Shown here: piece after piece, positions 6,983 through 16,828 of the stretch
Layout: each line of letters starts with the position of its first letter
Position numbering within the stretch: position 1 is the stretch's first letter
Origin: a bacterium
Lineage (GTDB): Bacteria > Bacteroidota > Ignavibacteria > SZUA-365
Assembly (NCBI GenBank): GCA_020444325.1
Contig: JAHLLD010000004.1
Location: 124,001-188,000, forward strand
DNA: 64,000 nucleotides
Direction of reading: 5' to 3'
Notes under the pieces: generated by a model
The model's database searches: none
The model's input: only the letters and a program-made list of their open reading frames with translations
What the model was told of the DNA's origin: nothing
Position numbers and translations under genes: made by a program

Positions 6983-8941
6983 ATGTTACGATTTTGCGCA
7001 CTGGCCCTGCTCGTGGTCTGTTTTTACGTTCTGCCCATCCATGCACAGCAGCGTGTTGTTCCAGACGGATATGCCACCATACAGGAAGCCATCGATGCGT
7101 CCATCCCGGGGGATACCGTTCTGGTGCGTGCGGGTTCCTATCACGAATTTCTCGTGCTGCGTGAAAATGTGGTCGTGCGTGCTGAAGGGGAAGATGATGG
7201 ATCATGGACGCGTGCGCTGCGTACGATTGTTCATTCTGAAGGACTCCGAGACAGTCTCGGACAGATCCCCCCGGTAGTGAATTGTGCGGACGGTGCGGTA
7301 CTCGATGGTTTTACGGTGACGGGTATGGATACGGTGAACCACCATCTGCCGGGACACAGTCATGCCGTGCAGAATCGTGGTACTTCTTCAACCATCATGA
7401 ACTGCATTGTACATTCCAACGGCTCAACCGGAATCGGTTCGCATGATAAGGATGGGCGGGAGGCGAATCCGTCCATTATTCACAACATGGTGTACAGGAA
7501 TTTTGGAATCGGCATCGGTTTCAATCACACCTCCCGCGGAATCGCGAGGGAAAACGACGTGTTCGAGAACCGTGAAGTGGGCATCGGCATCCAGAACGGG
7601 GCGGCACCTGAAATCCGCAATAACACGGTGCATGACAATGGTTGGAATGGGATTTCCGCCCGTGAAGGTGCGTGGCCAAGGTTGATCGGAAACACGATTT
7701 ACAACAATGGTGCGGACCCCACAGGCGAAGGGGTGCCGCCGGGTACGGGGGCGGGAATCGGACTCGACAGCACGGGCTGGATTGCGCGGCCGGGACAAGC
7801 ACCCGAACCTGCATACCTTGAAGGGAACCACCTTTCAGCCAATCCTTCAGGCGGCATCATGAGCCGGAACAGTGCGCGCTTCGAAGCGCGTGAAAATACG
7901 GCTTGCTGCAATACGAACTGGCAGATCTCCGTTTCCGATGGCAGCAACGCCCTGCTGGTGAAGAACTCTGTCGGACTCAACGACACCACCGTACAGGCGG
8001 GCGGGATCGTCGTTGCGCGCAGTGCGATGGCGGAACTGCATGAGAATATGATCAAGGACGTGAAGACGGCCGGACTCGCCGTCAGTGAGGGTGCGACGGT
8101 CGATGCGATGGACGATATCATAACTGGCTGTCAGAGCAGTGGTGTGCATGTCGATGGCGAGGCATCACTCGTCAGGCTATCCGGGACGCGCATCAGTAAC
8201 TCCGCCGGTGCGGCAATTATCTGTGAGGGGGGAAGGCTGAGCGTTTCACGCACCATTCTGGACCGAAACCTGAGTGGCGCGATCTTCGGTCCTGAAGCAA
8301 CCGTGGAGTTCATCAACAACACTGTTGTTGCTGCTCCTGCTGCCACGGGACGCGGTATCGCCGTCAACGGACGCACGGGAGCGGTCTGCTACAACAATAT
8401 TGTCGTGGGGTACACGCTGGGATTTTTCCTCGAAGAGAATCCCCTCATCAATTACAACTGCACATTCGGCAATCAGGGATATAACGGTCCCCCGGGCACC
8501 GGTGGAGCGCATGCCCTGCAGTCCGATCCCCGCTTTGATACACAGGGCGCTACCGGGTATGAGCTGCTGCAGGATTCGCCGTGCATCAACGCAGGGAATC
8601 CCGACCCGCAGTATAACGACCCGGACGGCAGCCGCGCAGACATCGGGGCTCTGCCGTATGCAGGCAGTACTTCCGTATCGGCAGCGCCACATCCCGATGC
8701 ATTGCAATTGCAGGCCTGGCCCACCGTGACACGCGGACCAGTAACAGTGAAACTGCGTGGCGGTGCCTCCGGGAATGATCTGCTTTCCGTCTACGACCTT
8801 CCCGGCAGATGTGTGATGACAGATTGGCTGCACGACGGAAGCGCTGTGCTGAATCTCGCCGGACTTCCTGCGGGCACCTACATGCTGCAGGCCCTCACAC
8901 GCAACGGAGTGCAGCACGCGAAAGTGCAGGTGCTGAGGTGA
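6983..8941 (+). CDS. Secreted parallel beta-helix protein with T9SS tail
   Basis: A 652-residue protein with an N-terminal signal peptide (ending near HAQQ). The body begins with the DUF1565-like PDGYATIQEAIDAS and continues with repeated short strands of the PbH1 type (for example IIHNMVYRNFGIGIGFN, EIRNNTVHDNGWNGIS), forming a right-handed beta-helix typical of pectate-lyase-like and carbohydrate-binding proteins. The last 75 residues, with LPAGTYMLQAL and a basic end, are a T9SS sorting domain. No catalytic residues could be identified. A clear ribosome site is not seen before the ATG. Confidence 0.85.
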   Translation: MLRFCALALLVVCFYVLPIHAQQRVVPDGYATIQEAIDASIPGDTVLVRAGSYHEFLVLRENVVVRAEGEDDGSWTRALRTIVHSEGLRDSLGQIPPVVNCADGAVLDGFTVTGMDTVNHHLPGHSHAVQNRGTSSTIMNCIVHSNGSTGIGSHDKDGREANPSIIHNMVYRNFGIGIGFNHTSRGIARENDVFENREVGIGIQNGAAPEIRNNTVHDNGWNGISAREGAWPRLIGNTIYNNGADPTGEGVPPGTGAGIGLDSTGWIARPGQAPEPAYLEGNHLSANPSGGIMSRNSARFEARENTACCNTNWQISVSDGSNALLVKNSVGLNDTTVQAGGIVVARSAMAELHENMIKDVKTAGLAVSEGATVDAMDDIITGCQSSGVHVDGEASLVRLSGTRISNSAGAAIICEGGRLSVSRTILDRNLSGAIFGPEATVEFINNTVVAAPAATGRGIAVNGRTGAVCYNNIVVGYTLGFFLEENPLINYNCTFGNQGYNGPPGTGGAHALQSDPRFDTQGATGYELLQDSPCINAGNPDPQYNDPDGSRADIGALPYAGSTSVSAAPHPDALQLQAWPTVTRGPVTVKLRGGASGNDLLSVYDLPGRCVMTDWLHDGSAVLNLAGLPAGTYMLQALTRNGVQHAKVQVLR

Positions 8942-9217
8942 ATCCGGACTGCTGATCTTGCAGAATCGATGACAATACTGCCGACGTCAGGACAAAGAAA
9001 AAATCACGCGGCGCGGCGATTAGTTACATCCAGCGAAGAAAAAAATGACCTACACGCCCCGGTGAGCACTGCACCTTGAAAAACGACTGGCTTATCCTCA
9101 TATTGTCCCGGATTCTGCAGCCTCAGGAATGATCCACGGGCTCCAGTGTCATTTGGTTTACGAAACGCATCTCAGCGTGCCGTGAGGAATTCAACATCAC
9201 TGAAGGGGATCGAGGAG

Positions 9218-10210
9218 ATGAAGACCATCCTCCATACAGACAGGGCTTACCGTCTCAAACGCTTCGGATACTACTTTCGGACGGTGCGGCAGGCGCTGCG
9301 CAATAACGTGGGTGCAGGGAATTATCTCCACCTGGCATTCGATCGGATGCTGCGCATAGACAGCGCGCTGCCGCATATGCTGTACGTGGAGATGTCCAAC
9401 GTCTGCAATACGCAGTGTGCGTACTGTCCGTACCCCACATACAGCTACAATGAACCCTTCCTGCGGGAGGATGTTCTCGAAAGCATCGTTGCATCACTCT
9501 CGAGGCAGCCGGTAGACAAAATCATGATAGGGGGCGGAGAGCCGACGCTGCATCCGGAGTTCAGTTCGTATGCGAGACGGCTGAGGCAGTCTGCGAAATT
9601 CCTCTCCGTGGTGACGAATGGACAGTGGACCGATGACCGCGTGACACATACGCTGGCGGAAGGCACCTTCGACCTGGTGGAGGTCTCCGTGGATGCAGGC
9701 GGCAAGGAAGAGTATGAGCGAACACGGAAGGGAGGGAAATACCATCGCCTGCTCGGCAATCTCGATGCGCTTATGCGCATCAAGCGCGAATCGCGTTCGA
9801 GAACCATAATAGGTATCAGGCTGATGATTCGTCCCACAATGCGTAAAGCGGAGCGACAGTACCTGCAGGCCTGGAAACCATACTGTGATACTATCCTGCC
9901 GCAGTACATCTCAACGCCTGCCGGGATGGGAGAACTGGACGATGCCTATCTCTCGGTGCATCAGCACAACAATGACTTCCCACGCTGTACGTATCCGTCA
10001 CGAGCATTGCAGATTAAAAGTGACGGTACCGTACCCCTCTGTTCGTTCAAGGGACATGCCGCACCGGCGGACAGAATACTTCTCGGGGATATCAGGGAAC
10101 ACAGCATACAATTGCTCTGGAAGCACCCGCTGCTCCTGCAGTACCGCGCCGCGCATCGAAGTCGCGACACGCAGCGTATGCCAGCGTGCAGGGGGTGTCC
10201 CGGGGGATAG
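9218..10210 (+). CDS. Radical SAM protein with SPASM-like C-terminus
   Basis: A 330-residue protein. Cys63, Cys67 and Cys70 (CNTQCAYC) form the CX3CX2C motif that binds the SAM-cleaving [4Fe-4S] cluster, followed by GGGEPTLHPEF (SAM binding) and VSVDAG. The C-terminal part has FPRCTYPSRALQIKSDGTVPLCS and ends in CRGCPGG, as in SPASM/twitch proteins that carry further Fe-S clusters. Relatives modify peptides or sugars; no precursor peptide gene is adjacent, so the substrate is open. The ATG at 9218 has AAGGGGA upstream; an in-frame ATG at 9146 would add 24 residues not typical of the family. Confidence 0.85.
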   Translation: MKTILHTDRAYRLKRFGYYFRTVRQALRNNVGAGNYLHLAFDRMLRIDSALPHMLYVEMSNVCNTQCAYCPYPTYSYNEPFLREDVLESIVASLSRQPVDKIMIGGGEPTLHPEFSSYARRLRQSAKFLSVVTNGQWTDDRVTHTLAEGTFDLVEVSVDAGGKEEYERTRKGGKYHRLLGNLDALMRIKRESRSRTIIGIRLMIRPTMRKAERQYLQAWKPYCDTILPQYISTPAGMGELDDAYLSVHQHNNDFPRCTYPSRALQIKSDGTVPLCSFKGHAAPADRILLGDIREHSIQLLWKHPLLLQYRAAHRSRDTQRMPACRGCPGG

Positions 10211-10254
10211 AGGCTGTCCGGTGTAATAGAGGCTGTGCGGGGGAGTAGAGGCTG
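10208..10254 (+). repeat. Three short tandem copies of TAGAGGCTG
   Basis: TAGAGGCTG occurs at 10208, 10227 and 10246, exactly 19 bases apart; the first copy contains the stop codon of the radical SAM gene. The array ends 9 bases before a TATGCA palindrome. Confidence 0.7.
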
Positions 10255-10263
10255 GAATAAAAA

Positions 10264-10280
10264 TATGCAGAAAGTGCATA
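10264..10280 (+). repeat. TATGCA palindrome, copy 3
   Basis: TATGCAGAAAGTGCATA, 53 bases after the radical SAM stop codon, same orientation as that gene. Confidence 0.9.
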
Positions 10281-10467
10281 ACACCGGGTCCGCCAGGAAG
10301 AACATCAGCATTTGTGATCGGAATTTCCTAGTTTAGGGTTCAATCAACGCCATCAAGCCCTCATCCGCGCTCTGCTCCGGCATGTCAGGTCCATGCAGCT
10401 ATGGATGTACCGGCGTGCAGGCGCGGTCAATGGATGATATGTTTTCGCACAACGGATGGAGAGAATC

Positions 10468-12609
10468 ATGCAGCACCTTTTACATCGATGGATCAGGATT
10501 GCCGTGACGACGTTGCCCGTGATCATGCTCGGGTTTTATCCTGCATTCGCGCAACAAGCTGAAAACCTCGTGGAAATCGGCAGCCTGATTGAAGGACCCT
10601 GTTTCGGGGCCGCCGTCTCCGGAACGACGCTGTACATGGGAAATGGTCCGATGCTGGAAATCATGGACATCGCAGACCCCGTGAATCCGCAGGGCCTCGG
10701 TACACTTCGATTGCCCGGTATTATCAACGATGTCGCGGTCAGCGGCGCATACTGCTTCGTCTCGAATGACGATTTCGGTCTGCGCGTGATAGACGTCTCG
10801 GATCGCACTTCACCAGCAGAGGTTGCGCAGATGAAGCTTCCATCTCCCTCCGGTCGAATGCAGTTGCATGGCAACTACTGCTACGTCGTGAGCGCGGGAC
10901 TGCATATTGTCGACATCAGTGACGCGCAAAATCCCGTGGAAGTGGCGGATTATACACCCGATGGCATGTATGTGCGGGATGTGGTCATCGTACATCCCTA
11001 CGCGTATGTGGCCATGGGGAATGACGGGCTCCATGTTCTTGACATCTCGAATCCAGCGCAGCCAGATCTGGTCGGATCGCTTGATGGACTCGGGGAGTGT
11101 ATCGGCGTCGGCGTGCGGGGTACAAATCTCTGCCTGGCCACAGGTTATCCCGGAGTTCAACTGGTGAATGTCTATAATCCGGAGCAGCCGGTAAAAGGCG
11201 CATCCCTTGCGATGGAAAGCCAGTATTTCAAGGATGTCGTGGTCACGAACAGGTATGCCTACGCTGTAGGTGGACGCGGGCTGTATGTCGTCGATCTTGT
11301 CGACCCCCAGAATCCCGTGCAGGTGGCGTCCTTCGACACTGAAGGCAGCGCGGCGCGGGTGCATGTTGACGGAGACCGTGTGCTTGTTGTGGATGAAACC
11401 GGGGGATGCTGCTTCATCGATATTGCTGATCCAACTGTCCCGGTACTGACAGCGACATTCCCGTCCGGTGGGTATTCGCAGAACCTCGCTATCCAGGGTG
11501 ATTACGCCTATGTCGTTGCCTATGATCGCGGACTGCGGATCGTTGATCTTTCTGATCCCACACATCCAACCGAGTTATCGGAGTTCAGCCCCAACACCTA
11601 TGTCGAAGACGTCGTCGTCGATGGCGATTACGCGTATCTCGCGAGCGTAATGCGCGGACTGACCATCGTCGATATTTCCGATCCCTCAGCTCCTCGCACG
11701 ACCGGGTATGTCGATACCGATGGACGCTGCTCAGGTGTCGCGAAGGCTGGACAGTACGCATATCTTGCGAACGGATCCGAAGGGATGTCCATCATCGACG
11801 TATCCGATCCGGAACATCCTGCCGAGATGTCGTCCCTTGCACTCAGCGGCGACACACGCGCCATCGCCGTGCAGGGAGATTATGCCTATGTCGCCGACGG
11901 AAGCGGTGGACTGCGGATCGTTGACGTCAGCAATCCCACCGCACCGCAGGAGACAGCTGTGTCTCCCACAGCTTCGGTCGCGATAGGGATATCACTGCAG
12001 GGCAACTACGCCTATGTCTCCCACTACTATGCGGGCGCAAGCATTTTCAATATCTCCAATCCTGCGCATCCTCAACAGGTATCCAATTTCCCCGGCGCAT
12101 CGAATACCTACAACATCACCGCTGAGGGGGATCGCGCCTGGATGGCGGACGGGTATGCAGGTCTCCGCATGTTCGACATATCCGATCTGTCGACACCGGT
12201 CGAGAAAGGATTTTTCCCCACGGCCGCGTCAGCCCGCGACGTGGAAATGCTGGGAGCATACTGTGTTGTCACCGACAGGCTGTCGGGACTGCACATCGTT
12301 GCGTATCAGGCACCGAGCGCGGTCAATCCGGCAGCTTCGATCCCGCGCGGGATACAGCTCCTCGGGAATTTTCCGAATCCGTTCAGCAACAGAACGACGA
12401 TCGCCTTCCGTCTCGATCATGCGTCACATGTGCGCTTGGCGGTTCACAACCTGCTGGGACGAGAGGTCTTGGTGCTGCGTGATGGCTTCGTTTCAGCTGG
12501 AACACAGCAGGCAATTATGTCCGCTGGTGATCTACCGCCCGGGACATACGTCTGCCGTCTCTCCACCACTGCAGGTACGACAAGCGCGTGTATGAAGCTG
12601 CTGCGCTAG
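10468..12609 (+). CDS. Secreted LVIVD-repeat beta-propeller-like protein with T9SS tail
   Basis: A 713-residue protein with a signal peptide (ending near AFAQQ) and about a dozen repeats of roughly 43 residues, each with a core like LRIVDISNPTAP. These are LVIVD repeats, expected to build a beta-propeller at the cell surface. The final 80 residues (QLLGNFPNPFSNRTTIAF, LLGREVLVL, LPPGTYVCRL) are a T9SS sorting domain. The ATG at 10468 has GGAGAG upstream; an ATG at 10456 overlaps that ribosome site. The ligand is unknown. Confidence 0.88.
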   Translation: MQHLLHRWIRIAVTTLPVIMLGFYPAFAQQAENLVEIGSLIEGPCFGAAVSGTTLYMGNGPMLEIMDIADPVNPQGLGTLRLPGIINDVAVSGAYCFVSNDDFGLRVIDVSDRTSPAEVAQMKLPSPSGRMQLHGNYCYVVSAGLHIVDISDAQNPVEVADYTPDGMYVRDVVIVHPYAYVAMGNDGLHVLDISNPAQPDLVGSLDGLGECIGVGVRGTNLCLATGYPGVQLVNVYNPEQPVKGASLAMESQYFKDVVVTNRYAYAVGGRGLYVVDLVDPQNPVQVASFDTEGSAARVHVDGDRVLVVDETGGCCFIDIADPTVPVLTATFPSGGYSQNLAIQGDYAYVVAYDRGLRIVDLSDPTHPTELSEFSPNTYVEDVVVDGDYAYLASVMRGLTIVDISDPSAPRTTGYVDTDGRCSGVAKAGQYAYLANGSEGMSIIDVSDPEHPAEMSSLALSGDTRAIAVQGDYAYVADGSGGLRIVDVSNPTAPQETAVSPTASVAIGISLQGNYAYVSHYYAGASIFNISNPAHPQQVSNFPGASNTYNITAEGDRAWMADGYAGLRMFDISDLSTPVEKGFFPTAASARDVEMLGAYCVVTDRLSGLHIVAYQAPSAVNPAASIPRGIQLLGNFPNPFSNRTTIAFRLDHASHVRLAVHNLLGREVLVLRDGFVSAGTQQAIMSAGDLPPGTYVCRLSTTAGTTSACMKLLR

Positions 12610-12618
12610 CGATGGAGA

Positions 12619-12647
12619 TTGACATTCGTGGTCCATTTCCCGACTAT
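12619..12647 (+). promoter_or_regulatory. Possible sigma70-like promoter
   Basis: TTGACA at 12619-12624, 17-base spacer, GACTAT at 12642-12647, about 48 bases before the CNNM/CorC-type gene. The -35 is perfect and the -10 moderate. Confidence 0.45.
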
Positions 12648-12694
12648 GTTGTATATGCTTCATCGCGCATGTTTCAAACGGGATAGTTGGTCAA

Positions 12695-13762
12695 ATGGCG
12701 CTGCTGCTTTTCTATGTTCTCCTCGCCCTGCTGGTTTCCTTCATCTGCTCCATCGCGGAAGCGGTGCTCCTGAGTATTACGCCATCCTATATCGCAGGAG
12801 TGCAGGAGCGTGACCCGAAACTCGCGTCACTTCTGCACAGGATCAAACAGGAAAACATTGATCGCTCGATAGCGGCGATTCTCACATTGAACACCATCGC
12901 CCACACGGTAGGCGCAATCGGTGCGGGAGCACAGGCGACAGCGGTGTTCGGCAGTGCCTGGTTCGGGGCGTTTTCCGTGGTCATGACGCTCATGATTCTC
13001 TTCCTCTCTGAAATTATACCCAAGACTCTGGGGGCGATGTACTGGCGTCAGCTGGCGGGAACCGTGGCGACATTCATTCGAGTCATAATCATCGGACTCT
13101 ATCCGCTCATTCTGATCAGCGAACAGCTGACACGACTCCTTGCCCGTGACCGGAAACTGCATGCATTCAGTCGTGATGAATTCGCTGCCATGGCGGGGGT
13201 CGGAGAAGAAAGCGGGGAAATCAACAAGCGGGAGTCGCGCATCATCAGCAACCTGCTTGCATTCTCCGAGCTGCGCACACGGGATATCATGACGCCGCGT
13301 ACGGTGATGTTCGGACTGCAGCAAAACCTGACCGTAGACGAGGCGAGAGCACCAGCTTCCGAGCGCGCCTTCTCGCGCATCCCGGTTTTTGAAAGCGACC
13401 TCGACAACATCACTGGCCTCGTGCTCAAGGATGAGCTGCTCGATACGGGAGCACAGAACAGGGGAGAGGTTCGATTAACCGAACTGCGTCGGGAAATCAG
13501 CACCGTGCCGGCGGAGATGCGACTGTCACAGCTGTTTGAACTCTTTCTCGAACAACGACTGCATATCGCCGTTGTCGTTGATGAATACGGGGGGACGACA
13601 GGACTCGTCAGCCTCGAGGATATCGTCGAAACCCTGCTCGGCATGGAACTCGTCGATGAAATGGATCAGGTCGTGGACATGCAGGCGCTCGCCCGGCAGC
13701 AATGGGAACGCCGCGCCCGCAGGCTGGGGATTGAAACACCACAGCGGGGTGAAGATAATTGA
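12695..13762 (+). CDS. CNNM/CorC-type membrane protein (DUF21 + CBS pair)
   Basis: A 355-residue protein. Residues 1-135 are the DUF21 membrane domain with four hydrophobic segments and the conserved SEIIPKTLG motif. Residues 200-330 contain two CBS domains (RDIMTPRTVMFGL; FSRIPVFESDLDNITGLVLKDELL; LHIAVVVDEYGGTTGLVSLEDIVE). Relatives move or regulate Mg2+ and other divalent cations. The C-terminal CorC_HlyC domain found in many relatives is absent. A probable promoter is at 12619. Confidence 0.9.
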   Translation: MALLLFYVLLALLVSFICSIAEAVLLSITPSYIAGVQERDPKLASLLHRIKQENIDRSIAAILTLNTIAHTVGAIGAGAQATAVFGSAWFGAFSVVMTLMILFLSEIIPKTLGAMYWRQLAGTVATFIRVIIIGLYPLILISEQLTRLLARDRKLHAFSRDEFAAMAGVGEESGEINKRESRIISNLLAFSELRTRDIMTPRTVMFGLQQNLTVDEARAPASERAFSRIPVFESDLDNITGLVLKDELLDTGAQNRGEVRLTELRREISTVPAEMRLSQLFELFLEQRLHIAVVVDEYGGTTGLVSLEDIVETLLGMELVDEMDQVVDMQALARQQWERRARRLGIETPQRGEDN

Positions 13763-13795
13763 TGTTTGCGCCCTTTGCCTGAAACGCATCAGCTA

Positions 13796-13811
13796 GTTAG
13801 TAGTTACTAAC
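13796..13811. promoter_or_regulatory. Inverted repeat GTTAG/CTAAC
   Basis: GTTAGTAGTTACTAAC, arms up to seven bases, 34 bases after the CNNM/CorC-type stop. It could be an operator or a weak hairpin. The surrounding gap (13763-14045) otherwise holds the promoter at 13940 and nothing else clear. Confidence 0.35.
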
Positions 13812-13939
13812 TTAGTAAACCTGCACCTGGAAGGCTGGGCAGCATCCACTGCTTGCACATCTGGTCGCGGACCATCGCTTGACATGGGACATTTGTTGCG
13901 GATGATTTCGAGCGGAGTATCCTTGCTTACGTGGCACTC

Positions 13940-13968
13940 TTGACATAAAGGATATTCCAGTGTACTAT
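13940..13968 (+). promoter_or_regulatory. Sigma70-like promoter
   Basis: TTGACA at 13940-13945, 17-base spacer, TACTAT at 13963-13968, 77 bases before the start of the T9SS gene at 14046. Confidence 0.6.
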
Positions 13969-14045
13969 GATGCAACCATGTAACAATCTGTGAGAGGAAG
14001 GGCGTAATGGGGTGCTTCATATCATCAGCCGGGAGGAACGCCGAC

Positions 14046-15221
14046 ATGCGTCAATGTTGGACCGGTCTCGTACTGACTGCAGCGATCGCACTAACGTGCA
14101 TCACAAGCCTTGCGCATGCGCAACCAACCGCGAACGATCTATCCTATTTCCCCGTGCATATCGGCGATGTGTGGGTGTACAAGGTGTCCTCGTTTTCCCC
14201 GCATGAGCCGCACTGGGTTCCAATCGATACGATCAGGGTTGAGATCACCGGAGACTCCCTTTATCCCAACAGCAAACGGTATTTTCTCTTCGAAAACGGA
14301 GGATCGTTGCGGGTAGACAGCACGGATGGACGCGTGTACGCCCTACTTACGTACCCTTCCTCCAGCGGTTCCTGTCCCGACAGTACCGAGGCGGAAGTGT
14401 ACAACCTCACGGTTGATTCAACATTCCAGTATTATCCCTGTCCGTCCGGTGGCATCACCGGCGGAGTATGCACCATCAGTCCCCTCGGCAACGAACGCGT
14501 TGGAATGCTCAATCTCCAGAGGCAGCAGCGTGTATGGGACTGCTGGGTACTTCGCAGCGTCCTTGCGCAGGGCATCGGTATCTGCGTGAAGGAGGGTGGT
14601 GGCGTTTCGGGCAATCAGCATATGCTGATCTATGCCCGCATCAACGGCACGGAATACTGGCCGGTTGAACTCAAATCTTTCACCGCAACCTCGCAGATCG
14701 ACAACAGCGTACTTCTCAACTGGGTTACGGAAAACGAAGTGCAGAATCACGGTTTCACCGTGCAGCGACGTGCGGCCGATGCAAGGGACGAAGAGTGGAG
14801 CAGCCTCGCGTTTGTGCCCGCACGTACCACGGAGGGACATGATGGCACCTACAACTACCTCGACCATCCCCTGCAAAACGGTGGCACGGCGGGAAGGCTG
14901 CAATACAGGCTCCTGCAGCACGATTTCGACGGTACCGTTTCCTATCTGCCGGTCGCGGAAGTGCAACTGGATGCAAAAGCGATCCCTGCGCAGATCACCC
15001 TCTATCCCAATCCCGCACTGCATGGTGAAATCATCAACGTGCTGCTGCAGGGAAGCTTCATTGGCGAGTTGACGCTGTTTGACGCACTCGGACGAGAATT
15101 GCGCAGCATCCCTGCCACACGCAGTATCGAGATCGAGACCGATGCTCTCGAGCCGGGAGTGTATTATCTGCGCGCAAGCCGCGAGAACGGGGTACACGTC
15201 TCCAAACTGCTGATACACTGA
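14046..15221 (+). CDS. Secreted protein of unknown function with T9SS tail
   Basis: A 391-residue protein with a signal peptide (ALTCITSLAHAQ). The N-terminal 180 residues (YFPVHIGDVWVYKV...) are a beta-rich domain of unknown role. Residues 205-295 look like the linker domain that often precedes T9SS tails in this group (VELKSFTATSQIDNSVLLNW, VQNHGFTVQRR). The last 80 residues (LYPNPALHGEIINV, LGRELRSI, LEPGVYYLRAS) are the sorting domain. The ATG at 14046 has GGGAGGA 8 bases upstream; the in-frame ATG at 14007 has none. Confidence 0.82.
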   Translation: MRQCWTGLVLTAAIALTCITSLAHAQPTANDLSYFPVHIGDVWVYKVSSFSPHEPHWVPIDTIRVEITGDSLYPNSKRYFLFENGGSLRVDSTDGRVYALLTYPSSSGSCPDSTEAEVYNLTVDSTFQYYPCPSGGITGGVCTISPLGNERVGMLNLQRQQRVWDCWVLRSVLAQGIGICVKEGGGVSGNQHMLIYARINGTEYWPVELKSFTATSQIDNSVLLNWVTENEVQNHGFTVQRRAADARDEEWSSLAFVPARTTEGHDGTYNYLDHPLQNGGTAGRLQYRLLQHDFDGTVSYLPVAEVQLDAKAIPAQITLYPNPALHGEIINVLLQGSFIGELTLFDALGRELRSIPATRSIEIETDALEPGVYYLRASRENGVHVSKLLIH

Positions 15222-15327
15222 TTTTTTCCAATTAATTTTGTCCACCCGGAGCATTCGAGAGGTAGTACTGTGTATGGAGGGAGTGAATAACGAATTGTAT
15301 TCGAGTATGATTTCAGGGTGTGCGACC

Positions 15328-16587
15328 ATGAGGTATCGATTACTGACGGTATGGACATGTACCGTGTCGATGATGCTGCTTTCAATGACTATGAACGTGC
15401 AGGCGCAGAAGCGGGAGAGCGTGACTGTGCGCGATCGCATTCCTCGCATTTCGCTGAAGCGGGCTGTGCAGGAGTTGAAAGCCATGAGTGAGGATGATTT
15501 TGCTCTCGCGATGACGGACAATCATTTTGTCGTGTTTGCGCGGATCACGCATGCGACACGTCCGCTCTCCGATTTGTCCCGCAGCGTTCTTTCGCTTTGG
15601 ACACGGGCAGTGCAGAGTCAGCAGCGGCTCACATTCTCACACGATGAGATTGAGGTGGCGATTGGTGAGCAGCGCTACTGGTGCCCGGCAAACATGAACC
15701 ACATCGGGGACCTTGTGCGTGCGACACGCGCTAATGAAGGGGTGTTCCTTTATGTGATGGCCCTCGGCCTGCGCGAGGACACCCCGGTGTTCTACACCGT
15801 CAATTTCGGATCAATCGAAGAGTATGGGACGCATGAGGATGTGCTCGAGGATCTGCTGGAAGGAGCGGAGCGGCTCACCGATCCGGAAGAATCGCTCGCC
15901 CTCATCTATGAGATGCAGCGCCGATGGTCCGGTGAAGATTGGTGGAAACAGGAGGAAACGCAGCGCATCGTGCACTTTGTCAAAGGTGAAGCGCTGCTTG
16001 CGAAAGGTGATTTGAAAGCAGCAGAACCTCATCTCAGTAAGGTGCGCGGTTATATCGCGGAGCATCCATGGGACGATTTTACTCAGACGATGCTATCCGT
16101 TCTGACGCGGGTATCATTCAGGCGCGAGTTGACCTCCCTTGCATGCGACTACGCGATGCAGATCGAGTCCCCCGAAGACGAGACCGAAGAGGCATTCTGT
16201 AACAGCTGTGTGCGGACGATACTTCATCCAGACGACCTTGGAAAGCCGTTGAAGGATCTCACTGTGATGAACGATCCTTCCTCTGTCGAAATAATTGACC
16301 GCGGTCCGAATCATGCAAGCTATGCCATGAATGGATTCCAGATCACACTCACCGCCGATCCGGCCTCCGGCATCGTGCAGGAGAAACGTATCACAGTTCG
16401 CGTCGCGAACGAGGATGTGATGGACTGGATGGAATCAGCTGTCGAGGACACAATTGAGGACTATGTCGAAAAGCTGGAGCAGGGTGCGGAGTCGGAAGGA
16501 CGTGATGTGAGTACCGCACCTTCAAAGTTCAGCATGTCACGGAGCGAAACTGAAGCAGGTGAAATCCTGGAAGTCCTCATCCGCTGA
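15328..16587 (+). CDS. Exported protein of unknown function
   Basis: A 419-residue protein with a signal peptide (hydrophobic run ending MNVQAQ near residue 28). The body is helical and acidic with a TPR-like look around residues 190-270 (LLAKGDLKAAEPHLSKVRGY), then a beta-rich C-terminal part. I do not recognise a family and it has no T9SS tail. I chose the ATG at 15328 because the signal peptide starts there; earlier in-frame starts add a non-hydrophobic prefix. A hairpin at 16616-16647 follows. Confidence 0.7.
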   Translation: MRYRLLTVWTCTVSMMLLSMTMNVQAQKRESVTVRDRIPRISLKRAVQELKAMSEDDFALAMTDNHFVVFARITHATRPLSDLSRSVLSLWTRAVQSQQRLTFSHDEIEVAIGEQRYWCPANMNHIGDLVRATRANEGVFLYVMALGLREDTPVFYTVNFGSIEEYGTHEDVLEDLLEGAERLTDPEESLALIYEMQRRWSGEDWWKQEETQRIVHFVKGEALLAKGDLKAAEPHLSKVRGYIAEHPWDDFTQTMLSVLTRVSFRRELTSLACDYAMQIESPEDETEEAFCNSCVRTILHPDDLGKPLKDLTVMNDPSSVEIIDRGPNHASYAMNGFQITLTADPASGIVQEKRITVRVANEDVMDWMESAVEDTIEDYVEKLEQGAESEGRDVSTAPSKFSMSRSETEAGEILEVLIR

Positions 16588-16615
16588 GCACGGCCTCACG
16601 CACCGTTCACGAACT

Positions 16616-16647
16616 GCACAAACCCCGCCCTATGACGGGGTTTGTGC
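16616..16647 (+). terminator. Strong hairpin, probable terminator
   Basis: GCACAAACCCCG (16616-16627) pairs perfectly with CGGGGTTTGTGC (16636-16647). No long T run follows, so termination may be partial. Confidence 0.65.
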
Positions 16648-16828
16648 GTATGTGCAGTTTCATGGAGGCAGCGCTGCTATGGCCTCCGTACCAGTGTCGT
16701 GGTGAGAGCGGGAAAGATTGTGGGCGAGGTGCGTTGCAATAAAAGCAAAAAATGCCGAAATTATTGCATCCCAAAACGTATCACGTGGCCAGAATCGACC
16801 ACCTCGAACCATTCGAAAGGAATGCATC

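Noticed and set aside
13793-14020. Minus-strand frame with a CQECH stretch resembling a cytochrome c haem site
   Set aside because: No ribosome site, it overlaps a well-placed + strand promoter and the 5' part of a real gene, and a single C-x-x-C-H in a short frame is weak.
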